Positions 53,273 to 63,110 of a stretch of 64,000 nt of DNA are shown in pieces. The position numbers and the translations under genes are program-made. The DNA comes from Gardnerella vaginalis (GTDB taxonomy: Bacteria > Actinomycetota > Actinomycetes > Actinomycetales > Bifidobacteriaceae), in NCBI RefSeq assembly GCF_040427915.1, contig NZ_JBETXJ010000002.1:1488001-1552000 (forward strand), read 5' to 3'. The notes under the pieces are model-generated. The model had not been told where the DNA came from and did not search any database. It saw only the letters and a list, made by a program, of their open reading frames with translations. Position 1 is the stretch's first letter, and every line of letters begins with the position of its first letter.

Positions 53273-54775
53273 CTACTTCTTTTCGCTCAAAAGCTGTTCG
53301 CGCAAAGCTGCGAGCTGATCGGAATCAGCTAAAGCACCTTCGTTAGCTGCTTCAGAAGAATAGTTGGAAGCAACTTCTTCCTTCTTTTCTTCCTTAGCTG
53401 GCTTCTTTTCAGCTTCTTCGTTCTGACCATCAGCGGCTGCGGATTCTGCTGCAGCTGCGAGTTCCTTAGCGGCAAACACCTTGTGCTGCTCCCACAATTC
53501 GTGAGCTGCTGCATACTGTGCTTCCCACTCTTCGCGCTGCTGCTCGTAACCAGCAATCCACTCGTTAGTGTTTGGATCGAAGCCTTCTGGGTACTTGTAG
53601 TTTCCTTCTTCGTCATACTCAGCTGGCATGCCGTAGAGAGCTGGATCGAAATCTTCAGAATTTGGATCAACAGCCTCATTAGCCTGCTTCAAGGAGAGCG
53701 AGATACGACGACGATCGAGGTCTACGTCAATAACCTTAACGAATACTTCTTCGCCACCCTTAACAACAGTTTCTGGGTTCTCTACATGACGGTTAGCAAG
53801 CTCGGAAATGTGAACCAAGCCTTCGATGCCGTCTTCAACGGAGATGAACACACCGAACTGAACAATCTTGGTGACCTTACCCTTAACAACCTGTCCAGGA
53901 ACATGGGTACGAGCGAAGCGCTGCCATGGATCTTCCTGAGTTGCCTTAAGGGAGAGGGAGATGCGTTCGCGATCGAGATCAACGTCGAGAACCTCAACAG
54001 TGACCTTATCGCCAACCTTAACAACCTCGGATGGGTGATCGATATGCTTCCAAGAAAGCTCGGAAACGTGAATGAGACCGTCAACACCGCCGAGATCAAC
54101 GAATGCGCCGAAGTTCACGATAGAAGACACAACGCCTTCACGAATCTGACCCTTCTTAAGCTGCGAAAGGAAGGTCTCGCGAACTTCGGACTGGGTTTCC
54201 TCGAGGAATTGACGACGAGAAAGTACAACATTGTTGCGATTCTTATCAAGCTCAAGAATCTTAGCCTTAATCTTCTGACCAATGTATGGGGAAAGATCGC
54301 GAACGCGACGCATTTCAACGAGGGAAGCTGGCAAGAAGCCGCGCAAACCGATGTCTACAATCAAGCCGCCCTTAACAGCCTCAATAACGGTACCTTCAAC
54401 AATGCCGTCTGCATCCTTGATCTTCTCAATATCACCCCAAGCACGCTCATACTGTGCACGCTTCTTGGAGAGAATAAGACGTCCTTCCTTGTCTTCCTTA
54501 GTTACAACAAGGGCTTCGATGGTGTCGCCAACTTCAACAACATCATCTGGATCAACGTCTTTCTTGATGGAAAGTTCACGGGAAGGGATTACACCTTCAG
54601 TTTTGTAGCCGATGTCCAACAATACTTCGTCGTGATCAATCTTTACGACTGTACCTTCAACTAAATCACCATCGTCAAAATTCTTGATGGTTGAATCGAC
54701 TGCCTTGATGAAGTCTTCTTCGGTGCCAATATCATTAATCGCAACCTTGGCGACTTCGTTATTATTCTCTGCCAT
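53273..54775 (-). CDS. rpsA: 30S ribosomal protein S1 (four S1 domains)
   Basis: S1 binds mRNA on the small subunit. The 500-residue protein has four S1 (OB-fold) domains, in the actinobacterial pattern, recognised from GTVVKIDHDEVLLDIGYKTE, GTVIEAVKGGLIVDIGLRGF, GVVSSIVNFGAFVDLGGVDG and GKVTKIVQFGVFISVEDGIE. A charged Glu/Ala/Lys-rich tail follows from about 380. The ATG at 54775 has no strong ribosome binding site, and S1 genes are often self-regulated at translation. Codon use is the most biased in the window, as expected for high expression. Confidence 0.95.
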   Translation of the reverse strand: MAENNNEVAKVAINDIGTEEDFIKAVDSTIKNFDDGDLVEGTVVKIDHDEVLLDIGYKTEGVIPSRELSIKKDVDPDDVVEVGDTIEALVVTKEDKEGRLILSKKRAQYERAWGDIEKIKDADGIVEGTVIEAVKGGLIVDIGLRGFLPASLVEMRRVRDLSPYIGQKIKAKILELDKNRNNVVLSRRQFLEETQSEVRETFLSQLKKGQIREGVVSSIVNFGAFVDLGGVDGLIHVSELSWKHIDHPSEVVKVGDKVTVEVLDVDLDRERISLSLKATQEDPWQRFARTHVPGQVVKGKVTKIVQFGVFISVEDGIEGLVHISELANRHVENPETVVKGGEEVFVKVIDVDLDRRRISLSLKQANEAVDPNSEDFDPALYGMPAEYDEEGNYKYPEGFDPNTNEWIAGYEQQREEWEAQYAAAHELWEQHKVFAAKELAAAAESAAADGQNEEAEKKPAKEEKKEEVASNYSSEAANEGALADSDQLAALREQLLSEKK

Positions 54776-54938
54776 TACTTATTAGTGGTTTCTTCTTGGG
54801 GTGGATATTACTCGATATTAAATTATGACTTTTTCACGCGCACTATGCACGCGCTCTGTCAATGTTATATATAGGCATAGCCAAAATCGCCGTTTTACTT
54901 CGGGCGTGTCGCGCTACTTGATATTTGCTACTTAACAC

Positions 54939-55823
54939 TTACTCGCCGCTTGCTGCTCGCTCAGCCATGTCAACAACATTAGCCAATAGCATTGCGCGAG
55001 TCATTGGACCCACTCCACCAGGATTTGGCGAATACGCTCCCGCGACTTCTCTACAAGCAACATCTACATCGCCTTTTACGCGATATCTGCCCACTTCTTC
55101 ATCAAAAACGCGCGATACGCCAACATCAACCAACACAGCTCCAGGCTTAACATCGCACGGCTTTACAAACCCCGCACTGCCCATTGCCGCAATAATAACG
55201 TCGGAGCGCATCATAATATCATGCAAATCACGCGTACGCGTGTGGCACAATGTTACAGTTGCATCAACTCCCCTGCGCGTAAGAAGCAGCCCGATTGTTC
55301 GTCCAACAGTGATTCCTCGTCCAAGAACGCACACATTTTTGCCCTCAAGATTAATGTTATAAGCGTCTAAAAGCGCCAAAATCCCTCGCGGTGTGCAAGG
55401 CAACGGAGTAACAATATCTCCCGAAATATGCATAACCAGTTCGCCTAAATTGTATGGGTGCATTCCGTCGCAATCTTTTGCAGGGTCTACTGCTTCAATA
55501 ATCTTCTGGGAATCAACGCCTTTTGGCAAAGGCAATTGCACTATAAAACCTGTGCAAGAAGGGTCATTATTTAATTTTTCGACAGCAGCAAGAATTTCAT
55601 CTTCACTAACATCTTCGGGCAGGTCGCAACGAATAGAATTAATTCCCACTTCTTCACAATCGCGATGCTTACCAGCAACATATTTCAACGACCCAGGGTC
55701 GCTTCCAACTAAAAGCGTTCCAAGTCCTGGATTAATGCCTTTTTCTTTAAGCTTTTCTACTCTATTTTTTAAGTCGCTTTTAATACTTGCGGCTAGCGCT
55801 TTTCCGTCTAGTACAACAACCAT
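54939..55823 (-). CDS. folD: Methylenetetrahydrofolate dehydrogenase/cyclohydrolase
   Basis: FolD interconverts 5,10-methylene-, methenyl- and 10-formyl-tetrahydrofolate for purine and formyl-Met synthesis. The 294-residue protein has the catalytic Tyr-Lys region [25 protein letters not shown], and the NADP-binding [16 protein letters not shown] and PGAVLVDVG segments, ending with [21 protein letters not shown] is well placed before the ATG. Confidence 0.96.
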   Translation of the reverse strand: MVVVLDGKALAASIKSDLKNRVEKLKEKGINPGLGTLLVGSDPGSLKYVAGKHRDCEEVGINSIRCDLPEDVSEDEILAAVEKLNNDPSCTGFIVQLPLPKGVDSQKIIEAVDPAKDCDGMHPYNLGELVMHISGDIVTPLPCTPRGILALLDAYNINLEGKNVCVLGRGITVGRTIGLLLTRRGVDATVTLCHTRTRDLHDIMMRSDVIIAAMGSAGFVKPCDVKPGAVLVDVGVSRVFDEEVGRYRVKGDVDVACREVAGAYSPNPGGVGPMTRAMLLANVVDMAERAASGE

Positions 55824-56056
55824 GATTCACTCCCCAACTCGTATGTTAATTCTCATGTTCAACTCACATAATCATCTAACACAATTCGTACTCGTATGCT
55901 ATTCGTATGGATAGGCTATCGTGAGGTATAGAGGTGTGCGACACAACTACTAATAACAGGATATTAATAATAGAATGGTATTTATTATTAGCAACACAAT
56001 TTATTAGCAGTACCACACTTTTATACGTGCATGCTGTTTACGGAAGGGGCGCAAAG

Positions 56057-57130
56057 ATGTGCGAAAATACTTTTCATTTAAGTCGCGCAAAGAAAATATG
56101 CAAAGCGATTTTAGCTTGCGTAATTGTGCCATCAATGTTGATTGGCATGGCTGGGTGCGGTGCAAATTCACAATCTTCTGAAAAGACAACGCATCCAAAA
56201 ACAGAAATTAAACAAATTAAAGTTGTTTCCACACTTGAATCTTGGGCAAGTTTAGCCAGAGAAATCGGAGGCAACGATGTTGTTGTTAAGTCAATAATAG
56301 ACAAGCCAGATGTTGATTCGTCCTCATTTAAGCCATCTAGTAAGGACTTGCAAAAACTTTATGATGCACAAGTTGTGATTTCTAACGGAGCTGGATATGA
56401 CAGTTGGATTGCAAAACACTTATCTAAAAAGAGCGAAACAGTAAATGCTGCTTCTACAGTGGGCGCTCTAAATGGTGATAATCCTTATTTATGGTTGTCC
56501 AAAGATGCGAGAAGCGCTATGGCGTCTAATATTTGTGACGTTTTCTCTAAGATTCTTCCATCAAAGAAGAAGATTTTTGCTAAAAGACTTAATACTGTTA
56601 AATCTCAAGAAAAAAATCTTGACGAATATATTGAAAAGTTTGGCAAAGATCACAAAAACTTAAAATATGCGTCAACTAATCCTATTCTTTTCTGGCTTAT
56701 GTCAGATATGAATATAGAGGATTCTACTCCTAAAGAGTACGCTACTCAGGCTGCTCAAGACGATGCTATCGATAAGACTAATGTGGACAAATTCCAGAAG
56801 CTAATAGAAGAAAGAAAATTTGACGTAATAATCAACAACAGTCAACGAAATAATACTGACATAAGCATTTTGACTGGAACAGCTGGAAGAAGCTACACAT
56901 CTGTAATGTGGGTTAACGAGCTCATGCCAACATATGCAACCGATTTAAGAAAATGGGTTATGAAAATTTGCGAAGACATTGACAATGCTGGTAAAGCTAC
57001 GATTAACATGAGAAAAGAATTAGGAAAGCACGAAGGCTCTCAGCAAAATAAACCTATTACAGAAAAGCCTACAATTTCTAAGCCAGATCCAAGTAGGTCT
57101 AACGAAGGTCAGCAGGATCCTGGAAAGTAA
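56057..57130 (+). CDS. Metal ABC-transporter substrate-binding lipoprotein (ZnuA/MntC-like)
   Basis: A 357-residue exported lipoprotein: the signal peptide ends in GMAGC with lipidated Cys at 34. The mature part matches the zinc/manganese-binding SBP family (KVVSTLESWASLAREIGG, ISNGAGYDSWIAKHLS, KDHKNLKYASTNPILFWL). The His-rich loop of zinc binders is missing and the N-lobe His ligand seems to be replaced, so the metal is uncertain. The permease and ATPase genes are not adjacent. Start at 56057 was chosen over an earlier reading because only this one gives a proper signal peptide and has GGAAGGGG upstream. Confidence 0.82.
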   Translation: MCENTFHLSRAKKICKAILACVIVPSMLIGMAGCGANSQSSEKTTHPKTEIKQIKVVSTLESWASLAREIGGNDVVVKSIIDKPDVDSSSFKPSSKDLQKLYDAQVVISNGAGYDSWIAKHLSKKSETVNAASTVGALNGDNPYLWLSKDARSAMASNICDVFSKILPSKKKIFAKRLNTVKSQEKNLDEYIEKFGKDHKNLKYASTNPILFWLMSDMNIEDSTPKEYATQAAQDDAIDKTNVDKFQKLIEERKFDVIINNSQRNNTDISILTGTAGRSYTSVMWVNELMPTYATDLRKWVMKICEDIDNAGKATINMRKELGKHEGSQQNKPITEKPTISKPDPSRSNEGQQDPGK

Positions 57131-57203
57131 ATCTGAAAAATAAAAACAATCAGAAGATATAAAAAAAAATATAAGAAGATATAAAAAGTTATAAATAAAG
57201 AAT

Positions 57204-57248
57204 AAAAAGTCACCTCCTAAATTTTTACAACTTAGGAGGTGACTTTTT
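57204..57248. terminator. Bidirectional terminator between the lipoprotein gene and carD
   Basis: AAAAAGTCACCTCCTAA and TTAGGAGGTGACTTTTT form a perfect 17-bp stem with an 11-base loop and T/A tracts on both sides. It serves both convergent genes. Confidence 0.93.
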
Positions 57249-57255
57249 TTATGTC

Positions 57256-57852
57256 CTATTTCTTTTTAGATTTTTTAGACCTTTCGGCAAGCAATCTAAG
57301 TGTATCCGCAGCAGCTTCTTCTGGAGCTTGAGTATGATGTTGCTTATCTCCAGGTAGAGGATCAGAATATCCAAGATTCACATTTAGTAAGCGTTCTGCC
57401 TGCTCTTCGTCAATCTTTTCAGATAACGCAATTTCTGAGATAAGAATACTGCGAGCGCGTGCAAGCATACGCTTTTCTCCTGCAGACAAACCATGTTCGT
57501 CTACATCTCGCTGAGATAAATCTCTAACAACTTCTGCAATCTTGTTAACATCGCCAGTAGCGATTTTCTCAACATTAAGCTTATATCTACGAGACCAATT
57601 CATTTCTTTTTCGAGAATAGGAGTGCGCAAAATTTCAAAAACTTTAGCAACTTCTTTTGCGCCTACAATATCTCGAACGCCAACTTTCTTGACATTGTCT
57701 ACTGGAACATTAATCTCTAAACCATCTGAAGACAATACAACTAAGCGTAAGTATTGCCTAGTAATACCTTTGACAGTGCGTTCACTAATTTCCTCGACTC
57801 GAGCCGCACCATGACGAGGATAGACGACCATATCGCCGACTTGATAACCCAC
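57256..57852 (-). CDS. carD: CarD-family RNA polymerase-binding regulator
   Basis: CarD binds the RNA polymerase beta subunit and stabilises open complexes, notably at rRNA promoters in actinobacteria. The protein has the N-terminal RID domain (YQVGDMVVYPRHGAARVEEI) and a C-terminal DNA-binding domain with NWSRRYKLNVEKI and HGLSAGEKRMLARAR. The start is taken as GTG at 57852, five bases after GGAGG, which gives 198 residues and matches the family N-terminus; an ATG at 57882 would add ten residues and has a poorer site. Confidence 0.93.
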   Translation of the reverse strand: MGYQVGDMVVYPRHGAARVEEISERTVKGITRQYLRLVVLSSDGLEINVPVDNVKKVGVRDIVGAKEVAKVFEILRTPILEKEMNWSRRYKLNVEKIATGDVNKIAEVVRDLSQRDVDEHGLSAGEKRMLARARSILISEIALSEKIDEEQAERLLNVNLGYSDPLPGDKQHHTQAPEEAAADTLRLLAERSKKSKKK

Positions 57853-57928
57853 AGAACCCTCCGTATGCACAGAAAAACTCATTTCAGTTTCCCATAAGGC
57901 AACGACTTGATGCTCAAAAAGCTATTTT

Positions 57929-57946
57929 TTTGACTGATTAGTCAAA
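57929..57946. promoter_or_regulatory. Palindrome in the carD/glgB divergent region
   Basis: TTTGACT-GATT-AGTCAAA has 7-base perfect arms around a 4-base centre, between the carD and glgB starts. It is a candidate operator or a -35 element for glgB. Confidence 0.45.
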
Positions 57947-57985
57947 CTTTGCTCAAAACACACAAGACATACGCAAATAATGTTG

Positions 57986-57999
57986 TATGATAGACAGCA
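57986..57999 (+). promoter_or_regulatory. Putative -10 element giving a leaderless glgB mRNA
   Basis: TATGAT at 57986-57991 is followed by GACAGC and the ATG at 57999, which places the transcription start at or next to the A of ATG. There is no ribosome binding site, in line with leaderless translation, which is common in actinobacteria. Confidence 0.45.
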
Positions 58000-60272
58000 T
58001 GAGTACAGTATCTAACATCAATGAAGATGCAATCGCAGTGGCTGTTCGTCAGGACGTGCTTGCTGCGGTCAGCAACGCAGAATACTACAATCCACACGAG
58101 GTCCTTGGTGGACATCTCGGAACTGGCAAAGGCGCTGGTACTGCCACGGTTCGCGTATTGCGACCAATGGCCAAGAAGGTAACCATTCTTACTAAGGGCG
58201 GAGAATACGAAGCCCAGCACGAATACAACGGTATTTTTACTGCTGTTGTTCCTGCAACAAAGCATTCTAAGAGCAAAGAGTGGTCTGTTCCTAGCTATCG
58301 TGTCCGCACTGTGGAAGTGGATGGAACTGAGTCTGTAGATGATGATCCGTACCGTTACTTGCCTCAGATTGGCGATATGGACATGTATCTGTTTGGTGAA
58401 GGCAGACACGAAAGACTTTGGGAAGCTTTAGGCGCTCATGTTAAAAGCATTACCGATTCTTGGGGTCTTGTTAGCCCAGAAACAGGAAAGATGGTTAAGA
58501 AAGTTACTGGAACTGCTTTTACGGTGTGGGCACCAAACGCACGCGCTGTAAGAGTTGTTGGTAACTTTAACTATTGGAATGGTCGCCGTCACGCAATGCG
58601 TTCTCTTGGCTCTAGCGGTATTTGGGAGCTTTTCATTCCAGGAGTTGGCGCAGGCGAAGTTTATAAGTTTGAGATTATGACTCAAGCTGGAAACTGGATT
58701 ATGAAGGCAGATCCTATGGAGCGCTCTCACGAGCTTCCACCTAATACTGGGTCTGTTGTTGTTGATTCCGAGTTTAAGTGGCACGATAATGAATGGCTTG
58801 AACATCGCGCAAAGACTAATGCTCACGATGGTCCTGTGAGTATTTATGAGGTTCAGGCAAATAGCTGGAATCGCGATTACGATAATTATCGCGAGCTTGC
58901 AGATCACTTGGTTGACTATGTTCAGCAAGAAGGCTTTACTCACGTTGAGTTTATGCCTCTTACCCAGTACCCGTTCTCTGGTTCTTGGGGTTATCAGGTG
59001 ACTGGTTATTATGCTGTTGACTCTAGGCTTGGAAGCCCAGACGACTTTAAGTACTTGGTAAATAAACTACACAAGGCTGGAATTGGTGTGATTATGGATT
59101 GGGTTCCTGCACACTTCCCTAAGGATGATTTTGCTTTGGGTAGATTTGATGGCACTGCGCTTTATGAGGATCCTGATCCTCTTCGCGGAGAGCACCCAGA
59201 TTGGGGAACGTACATATTTAACTTTGGTCGTCACGAGGTTCGTAACTTCTTGGTTGCTAACGCATGCTTCTGGCTTAGCGAGTATCACGTTGATGCTTTG
59301 CGAGTAGATGCCGTGTCTTCTATGCTCTACTTGGATTACAGCCGTGAAGCTGGTCAATGGCGTCCAAACATGTATGGTGGACGCGAAAACCTTGAGGCTA
59401 TTGACTTTATTAAGGAAGCGAACGCTACTGCATACAAGAATAATCCTGGCATTATGATGATTGCAGAAGAGTCCACCGCATACCAAGGTGTTACTGCTCC
59501 TACGGATATGGGCGGCTTGGGCTTTGGCTTAAAGTGGAACATGGGTTGGATGCACGACACTTTGCAATACCTTAAGGAAGAGCCGATTAATCGTCGTTGG
59601 CATCACAATGAAATCACATTCTCTATGGTTTACGCATATTCCGAACATTATGTGTTGCCTTTGAGCCACGATGAAGTTGTGTATGGCAAGGGATCTCTTC
59701 TTGGAAAGATGCCTGGAGACGAGTGGCAGCAATTTGCTGGTCTTCGCGCACTTTTGGCATATCAGTGGTCTCACCCAGGAAAGAACCTCCTGTTTATGGG
59801 CGGTGAAATTGGTCAGTCTTGCGAATGGAACTTCAATAACTCGCTTAATTGGCACGAGCTTCAATGGCCGTTCCATCAAGGTGTGCAAAAGCTGGTGGCA
59901 GATCTTAACGCTTTGTATAAGAGTTCTAGAGCATTCTGGAGCCAAGACTTTACGCCAGACGGATTCCAGTGGCTTACTAGCGACGATTCTGATCACAACA
60001 CTTTAAGCTACATTCGTATTGGTGATAACGGTGAAGAAATTGTTGTGGTTGTTAACTTCTCTGGTCAGGCTTGGCAAGATTACCAGGTGGCATTGCCTAA
60101 GGGCGGTCAATGGGAAGAAGTTCTTACAACCGACGATGCTAAGTATTGTGGTTCTGATATTCACAATGGCACATTTACTGCTGCTGCTGAAGAATATCAT
60201 TCAAGACCATATTCTGCAAGGATTACTGTTCCAGCACTTGGAGCTGTGTTCCTTAAGCCAGTCAGCAAGTAG
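57999..60272 (+). CDS. glgB: 1,4-alpha-glucan branching enzyme
   Basis: GlgB makes alpha-1,6 branches in glycogen. The 757-residue GH13 enzyme has an N-terminal CBM48-type region ([19 protein letters not shown]), the nucleophile region [12 protein letters not shown] near residue 434, the acid AEEST near 490 and the [13 protein letters not shown] motif, all diagnostic of branching enzymes. The start is ATG at 57999; an ATG four codons earlier is possible. Neither has a ribosome binding site. Glycogen is the main sugar source in the vaginal niche, which fits a Gardnerella-like host. Confidence 0.96.
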   Translation: MSTVSNINEDAIAVAVRQDVLAAVSNAEYYNPHEVLGGHLGTGKGAGTATVRVLRPMAKKVTILTKGGEYEAQHEYNGIFTAVVPATKHSKSKEWSVPSYRVRTVEVDGTESVDDDPYRYLPQIGDMDMYLFGEGRHERLWEALGAHVKSITDSWGLVSPETGKMVKKVTGTAFTVWAPNARAVRVVGNFNYWNGRRHAMRSLGSSGIWELFIPGVGAGEVYKFEIMTQAGNWIMKADPMERSHELPPNTGSVVVDSEFKWHDNEWLEHRAKTNAHDGPVSIYEVQANSWNRDYDNYRELADHLVDYVQQEGFTHVEFMPLTQYPFSGSWGYQVTGYYAVDSRLGSPDDFKYLVNKLHKAGIGVIMDWVPAHFPKDDFALGRFDGTALYEDPDPLRGEHPDWGTYIFNFGRHEVRNFLVANACFWLSEYHVDALRVDAVSSMLYLDYSREAGQWRPNMYGGRENLEAIDFIKEANATAYKNNPGIMMIAEESTAYQGVTAPTDMGGLGFGLKWNMGWMHDTLQYLKEEPINRRWHHNEITFSMVYAYSEHYVLPLSHDEVVYGKGSLLGKMPGDEWQQFAGLRALLAYQWSHPGKNLLFMGGEIGQSCEWNFNNSLNWHELQWPFHQGVQKLVADLNALYKSSRAFWSQDFTPDGFQWLTSDDSDHNTLSYIRIGDNGEEIVVVVNFSGQAWQDYQVALPKGGQWEEVLTTDDAKYCGSDIHNGTFTAAAEEYHSRPYSARITVPALGAVFLKPVSK

Positions 60273-60319
60273 TTAGTTGATAATTAATAACTTAAGTTAG
60301 GAATCTGAATTAGGTTAAA

Positions 60320-61060
60320 ATGTTGGACACTCCATCAGAAAAAGGTGTTCCTCGAACAATTCTTGTTGTAGAGGATGAGCCAGATTTAGCCACAGCTATT
60401 GCGCAACGTATTGTTGCTAGAGGTTGGAAGGCTAGAGTTGTTTCTGATGGAGTGTCTGCTGTTAAAGCTGCTTTAACCTTAAAGCCTGATCTTATAATTA
60501 TGGATGTTATGCTTCCTGTTATGGACGGCATTGAGGCGACTCGCAGAATAGTATCTAGATGTCCTATTCCTGTGCTGATGCTTACAGCTAGAGATGCTGA
60601 GTCGGATAAACTTGCTGGATTAAGCGCTGGAGCAGACGATTATGTTACTAAACCGTTTTCTCCTAGAGAGCTTATTGCAAGATGCGCTGCTATTTTGCGT
60701 AGAGTTGAAAGAGCTACTCTAATCGCAAACAGAGCGCAATATAACGCTCTGTTTAAGTTTGGAGATTTGATTATTGACCCTAGACAGAGGCTTGTTACTC
60801 TTAACGGTAAAGAAATTCATTTTACTCCTACTGAGTTTTCTTTATTGACTACTTTTGCAAAGCATCCTCATGATGTTTTAAAACGAGAAACACTTTTAGA
60901 AGAAGTTTGGGATTGGCCAGATGCTTCTGGAACTAGAACTGTTGATTCACATGTTAAATCTTTAAGACGTAAAATTGGTTCTTCTTGGATTCGCACAATA
61001 CATGGAATAGGTTATGCTTTTGAGCCACCTGATGAAGATTATGACCAAATATTTAACTAG
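60320..61060 (+). CDS. OmpR/PhoB-family response regulator
   Basis: A 246-residue two-component regulator. The receiver domain has the acidic pair in VVEDEPD, the phospho-acceptor Asp62 in MDVMLPVMDG and the conserved Lys in VTKPFSPRE; the C-terminal winged helix has FTPTEFSLLTTFAKHP and RTVDSHVKSLRRKIG. It overlaps the histidine kinase gene and is 47 bases after glgB, so read-through from glgB is possible. Confidence 0.95.
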   Translation: MLDTPSEKGVPRTILVVEDEPDLATAIAQRIVARGWKARVVSDGVSAVKAALTLKPDLIIMDVMLPVMDGIEATRRIVSRCPIPVLMLTARDAESDKLAGLSAGADDYVTKPFSPRELIARCAAILRRVERATLIANRAQYNALFKFGDLIIDPRQRLVTLNGKEIHFTPTEFSLLTTFAKHPHDVLKRETLLEEVWDWPDASGTRTVDSHVKSLRRKIGSSWIRTIHGIGYAFEPPDEDYDQIFN

Positions 61061-62165
61061 AAATAATAAAAATAACAATAACGATTCTGTTGATAAAGTA
61101 GGTAAAGTCGATTCTTTTTCTAATGCCACTTCGCAATCTACTTTGCGCCCTAATCGTTTTATAGGATTTTTTGCATCTTTAAAAGGTGAATTATCTGCGA
61201 TTATTGTTGTTGCAACAGCTATAGCATTTGTAATGGCTTGGTTTCTTCTAAAAGTTGGGTTGAGCGGATGGATTGCAATGCCTATAACGCTAGCTGTAGC
61301 GCTAGGTATAACTTACGCATTTTCCAGAGGGTTAACTGCTCCGCTTAGACAAATGCGAGATGCTTCCGAAGCGATGGCGGATGGCGATTATTCCGTGCGA
61401 GTTCAGATTGAGAATAGAAAAGACGAGGTTGGAAAATTAACTCTAGCTTTTAACGAAATGGCTGAAGAACTAGAGCATGCTGATAATATGAGGCGTGACC
61501 TTATAGCCAATGTAAGCCACGAGCTTAGAACACCTGTTAGCGCATTACAAGCTATGGTAGAGAATCTTGCTGATGGAGTTGTAGAGCCGACACCGTCGAA
61601 TATGGAGGCTATTCTAAATCAGATTCACAAGTTGGCTGATTTAATCACTTTTCTACTCGATTTGTCTAGAGTAGAAGCTGGTGCAGAAAGTCTTGTTATT
61701 ACAGAGTTCGATTTTAAAGATTTTCTTAACAGTATTGTTGAACCTATAGAAATAGCGGATGCTGGGCATAATCATCATATAAGTCTTAATGTTGAAAATG
61801 ATATTACGCTTGTTGGAGACAAAAATCGCCTATCGCAATTGTTTACTAATGTTGTTTCTAATTCTATTAAACATTCTGCAGACAATACTAAGATTCTTAT
61901 AACAGCAAAATCGAATCATGAGAAGAATACTCTAGTTTGTAATGTTATTAATTTTGGAAACCAGATTCCTAAGGAGGATAGGGCTGATATTTTCCGAAAA
62001 TTTGTTAAGGGAAGTCAAGGTATTGGAACTGAGTCTGGTGGAACAGGATTGGGTTTGTCTATTGCAAGATGGGCTGCACAATTGCATAACGGTACTGTAA
62101 AAGTTGTTGATGATAAGCGTGGAGCTAATTTTGAGATTACACTACCGCTTACGTATAACGAATAA
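61032..62165 (+). CDS. Membrane sensor histidine kinase (HAMP, HisKA, HATPase)
   Basis: The 377-residue partner of the preceding regulator. Two helices near 45-90 with almost no extracellular loop, a HAMP linker (TAPLRQMRDASEAMADGDY), the phospho-acceptor His about residue 163 in NVSHELRTPVSAL, and ATP-binding motifs including GGTGLGLSIAR. The start is uncertain among ATG at 61032 and 61041; both overlap the regulator's end. Few extracellular residues suggest that it senses the membrane or a membrane partner. Confidence 0.92.
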   Translation: MKIMTKYLTRNNKNNNNDSVDKVGKVDSFSNATSQSTLRPNRFIGFFASLKGELSAIIVVATAIAFVMAWFLLKVGLSGWIAMPITLAVALGITYAFSRGLTAPLRQMRDASEAMADGDYSVRVQIENRKDEVGKLTLAFNEMAEELEHADNMRRDLIANVSHELRTPVSALQAMVENLADGVVEPTPSNMEAILNQIHKLADLITFLLDLSRVEAGAESLVITEFDFKDFLNSIVEPIEIADAGHNHHISLNVENDITLVGDKNRLSQLFTNVVSNSIKHSADNTKILITAKSNHEKNTLVCNVINFGNQIPKEDRADIFRKFVKGSQGIGTESGGTGLGLSIARWAAQLHNGTVKVVDDKRGANFEITLPLTYNE

Positions 62166-62172
62166 CGAATTA

Positions 62173-62991
62173 TTATAGACTGTATAAAACACTTTCCTTT
62201 GACCATACTCCTGCTATAGCAAAACATGCAAAAACTGTTATACCACAATTTTTTAATGCTTCAACGCAATTTTTCATCGTAGATCCTGTAGTGATAATGT
62301 CGTCTAAAAGTATTACTTTGCATCCTTTTGGCACTATTCTTGTGTCTACTAAAAACCCTTTTGTGGTTCGCAAAGATCGTCCCCTACTTCCTTTAACTTG
62401 AACTGATTTTACTTTTATTTTGCCCATTTTGATTGCTTTTACAACCCGCGCATTAATACCATATTCTTTAAGATTTTTAGAAACGTATTTAGCAATAGGA
62501 TCCATGTGTTTTCTTCCGCGTTTTCTTTGTGATTTAGAAGACGATGGAATTGGTACGATAATAAGATTTTCAATAATATTCTCATCGGTATTTTCGCAAT
62601 TATTTTCGCAATTACTTTCATAACTATTTTCATAACTATTTCTGCTATTTTCATAATCACTAATAACTTTGATCATTAATTGAGAAACCAAATATGAAAA
62701 AGGCTTATCGAGAAGTTGATTACTATGATCCTTCCAACACAACAAAGATTTCCTTACAAAACCCACATAAGTTGAGCACGAATAAATATTTCCACACATT
62801 ACGCTTATCAAAGGATCCTTATGCCATTCTTTAAACATACTCGTGCAATCATCGCACAAAACGCAATCAGGAAGATCACATCCTGCGCAGCCAACTGGAA
62901 GAATAAGATTAACCATGGTTTTAAAAACACTCGTCCAAGAAATGTTAAGAATAAGCCTATTTATTTTATGAGTTGGATTTTTTAAAAGCAT
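62173..62991 (-). CDS. ComF-family phosphoribosyltransferase-like protein
   Basis: The protein has an N-terminal Cys cluster (CAGCDLPDCVLCDDC), likely zinc-binding, and the PRPP-binding VILLDDIITTGST near the C-terminus. ComF proteins are associated with DNA uptake in competent Gram-positives; other competence genes are not in the window. An unusual Asn/Glu/Ser/Tyr insertion (NSYENSYESNCENNCEN) lies in the middle and is encoded by short repeats. The start is uncertain; ATG at 62991 is preferred to a TTG at 63027. It is convergent with the histidine kinase (7-base gap). Confidence 0.85.
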   Translation of the reverse strand: MLLKNPTHKINRLILNISWTSVFKTMVNLILPVGCAGCDLPDCVLCDDCTSMFKEWHKDPLISVMCGNIYSCSTYVGFVRKSLLCWKDHSNQLLDKPFSYLVSQLMIKVISDYENSRNSYENSYESNCENNCENTDENIIENLIIVPIPSSSKSQRKRGRKHMDPIAKYVSKNLKEYGINARVVKAIKMGKIKVKSVQVKGSRGRSLRTTKGFLVDTRIVPKGCKVILLDDIITTGSTMKNCVEALKNCGITVFACFAIAGVWSKESVLYSL

Positions 62992-63110
62992 AAAATCGAC
63001 GATAAATATTACAAAATGTAATTGCAATAAAATTAAGTCAATGTGGTTAAAGGCTATTTTAAAATTCGAAAATATTCATGGAATTAGAAGATTGTCTAAA
63101 AATCAGCACA

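Noticed and set aside
53483..54664. 393-codon plus-strand open frame opposite rpsA
   Set aside because: Antisense shadow of the S1 gene; highly biased codons leave the complementary frame open.
57209..57242. AGGAGGTGA as a strong ribosome binding site for an unseen gene
   Set aside because: It is one arm of a perfect 17-bp terminator hairpin with flanking T tracts; no start codon and frame follow.
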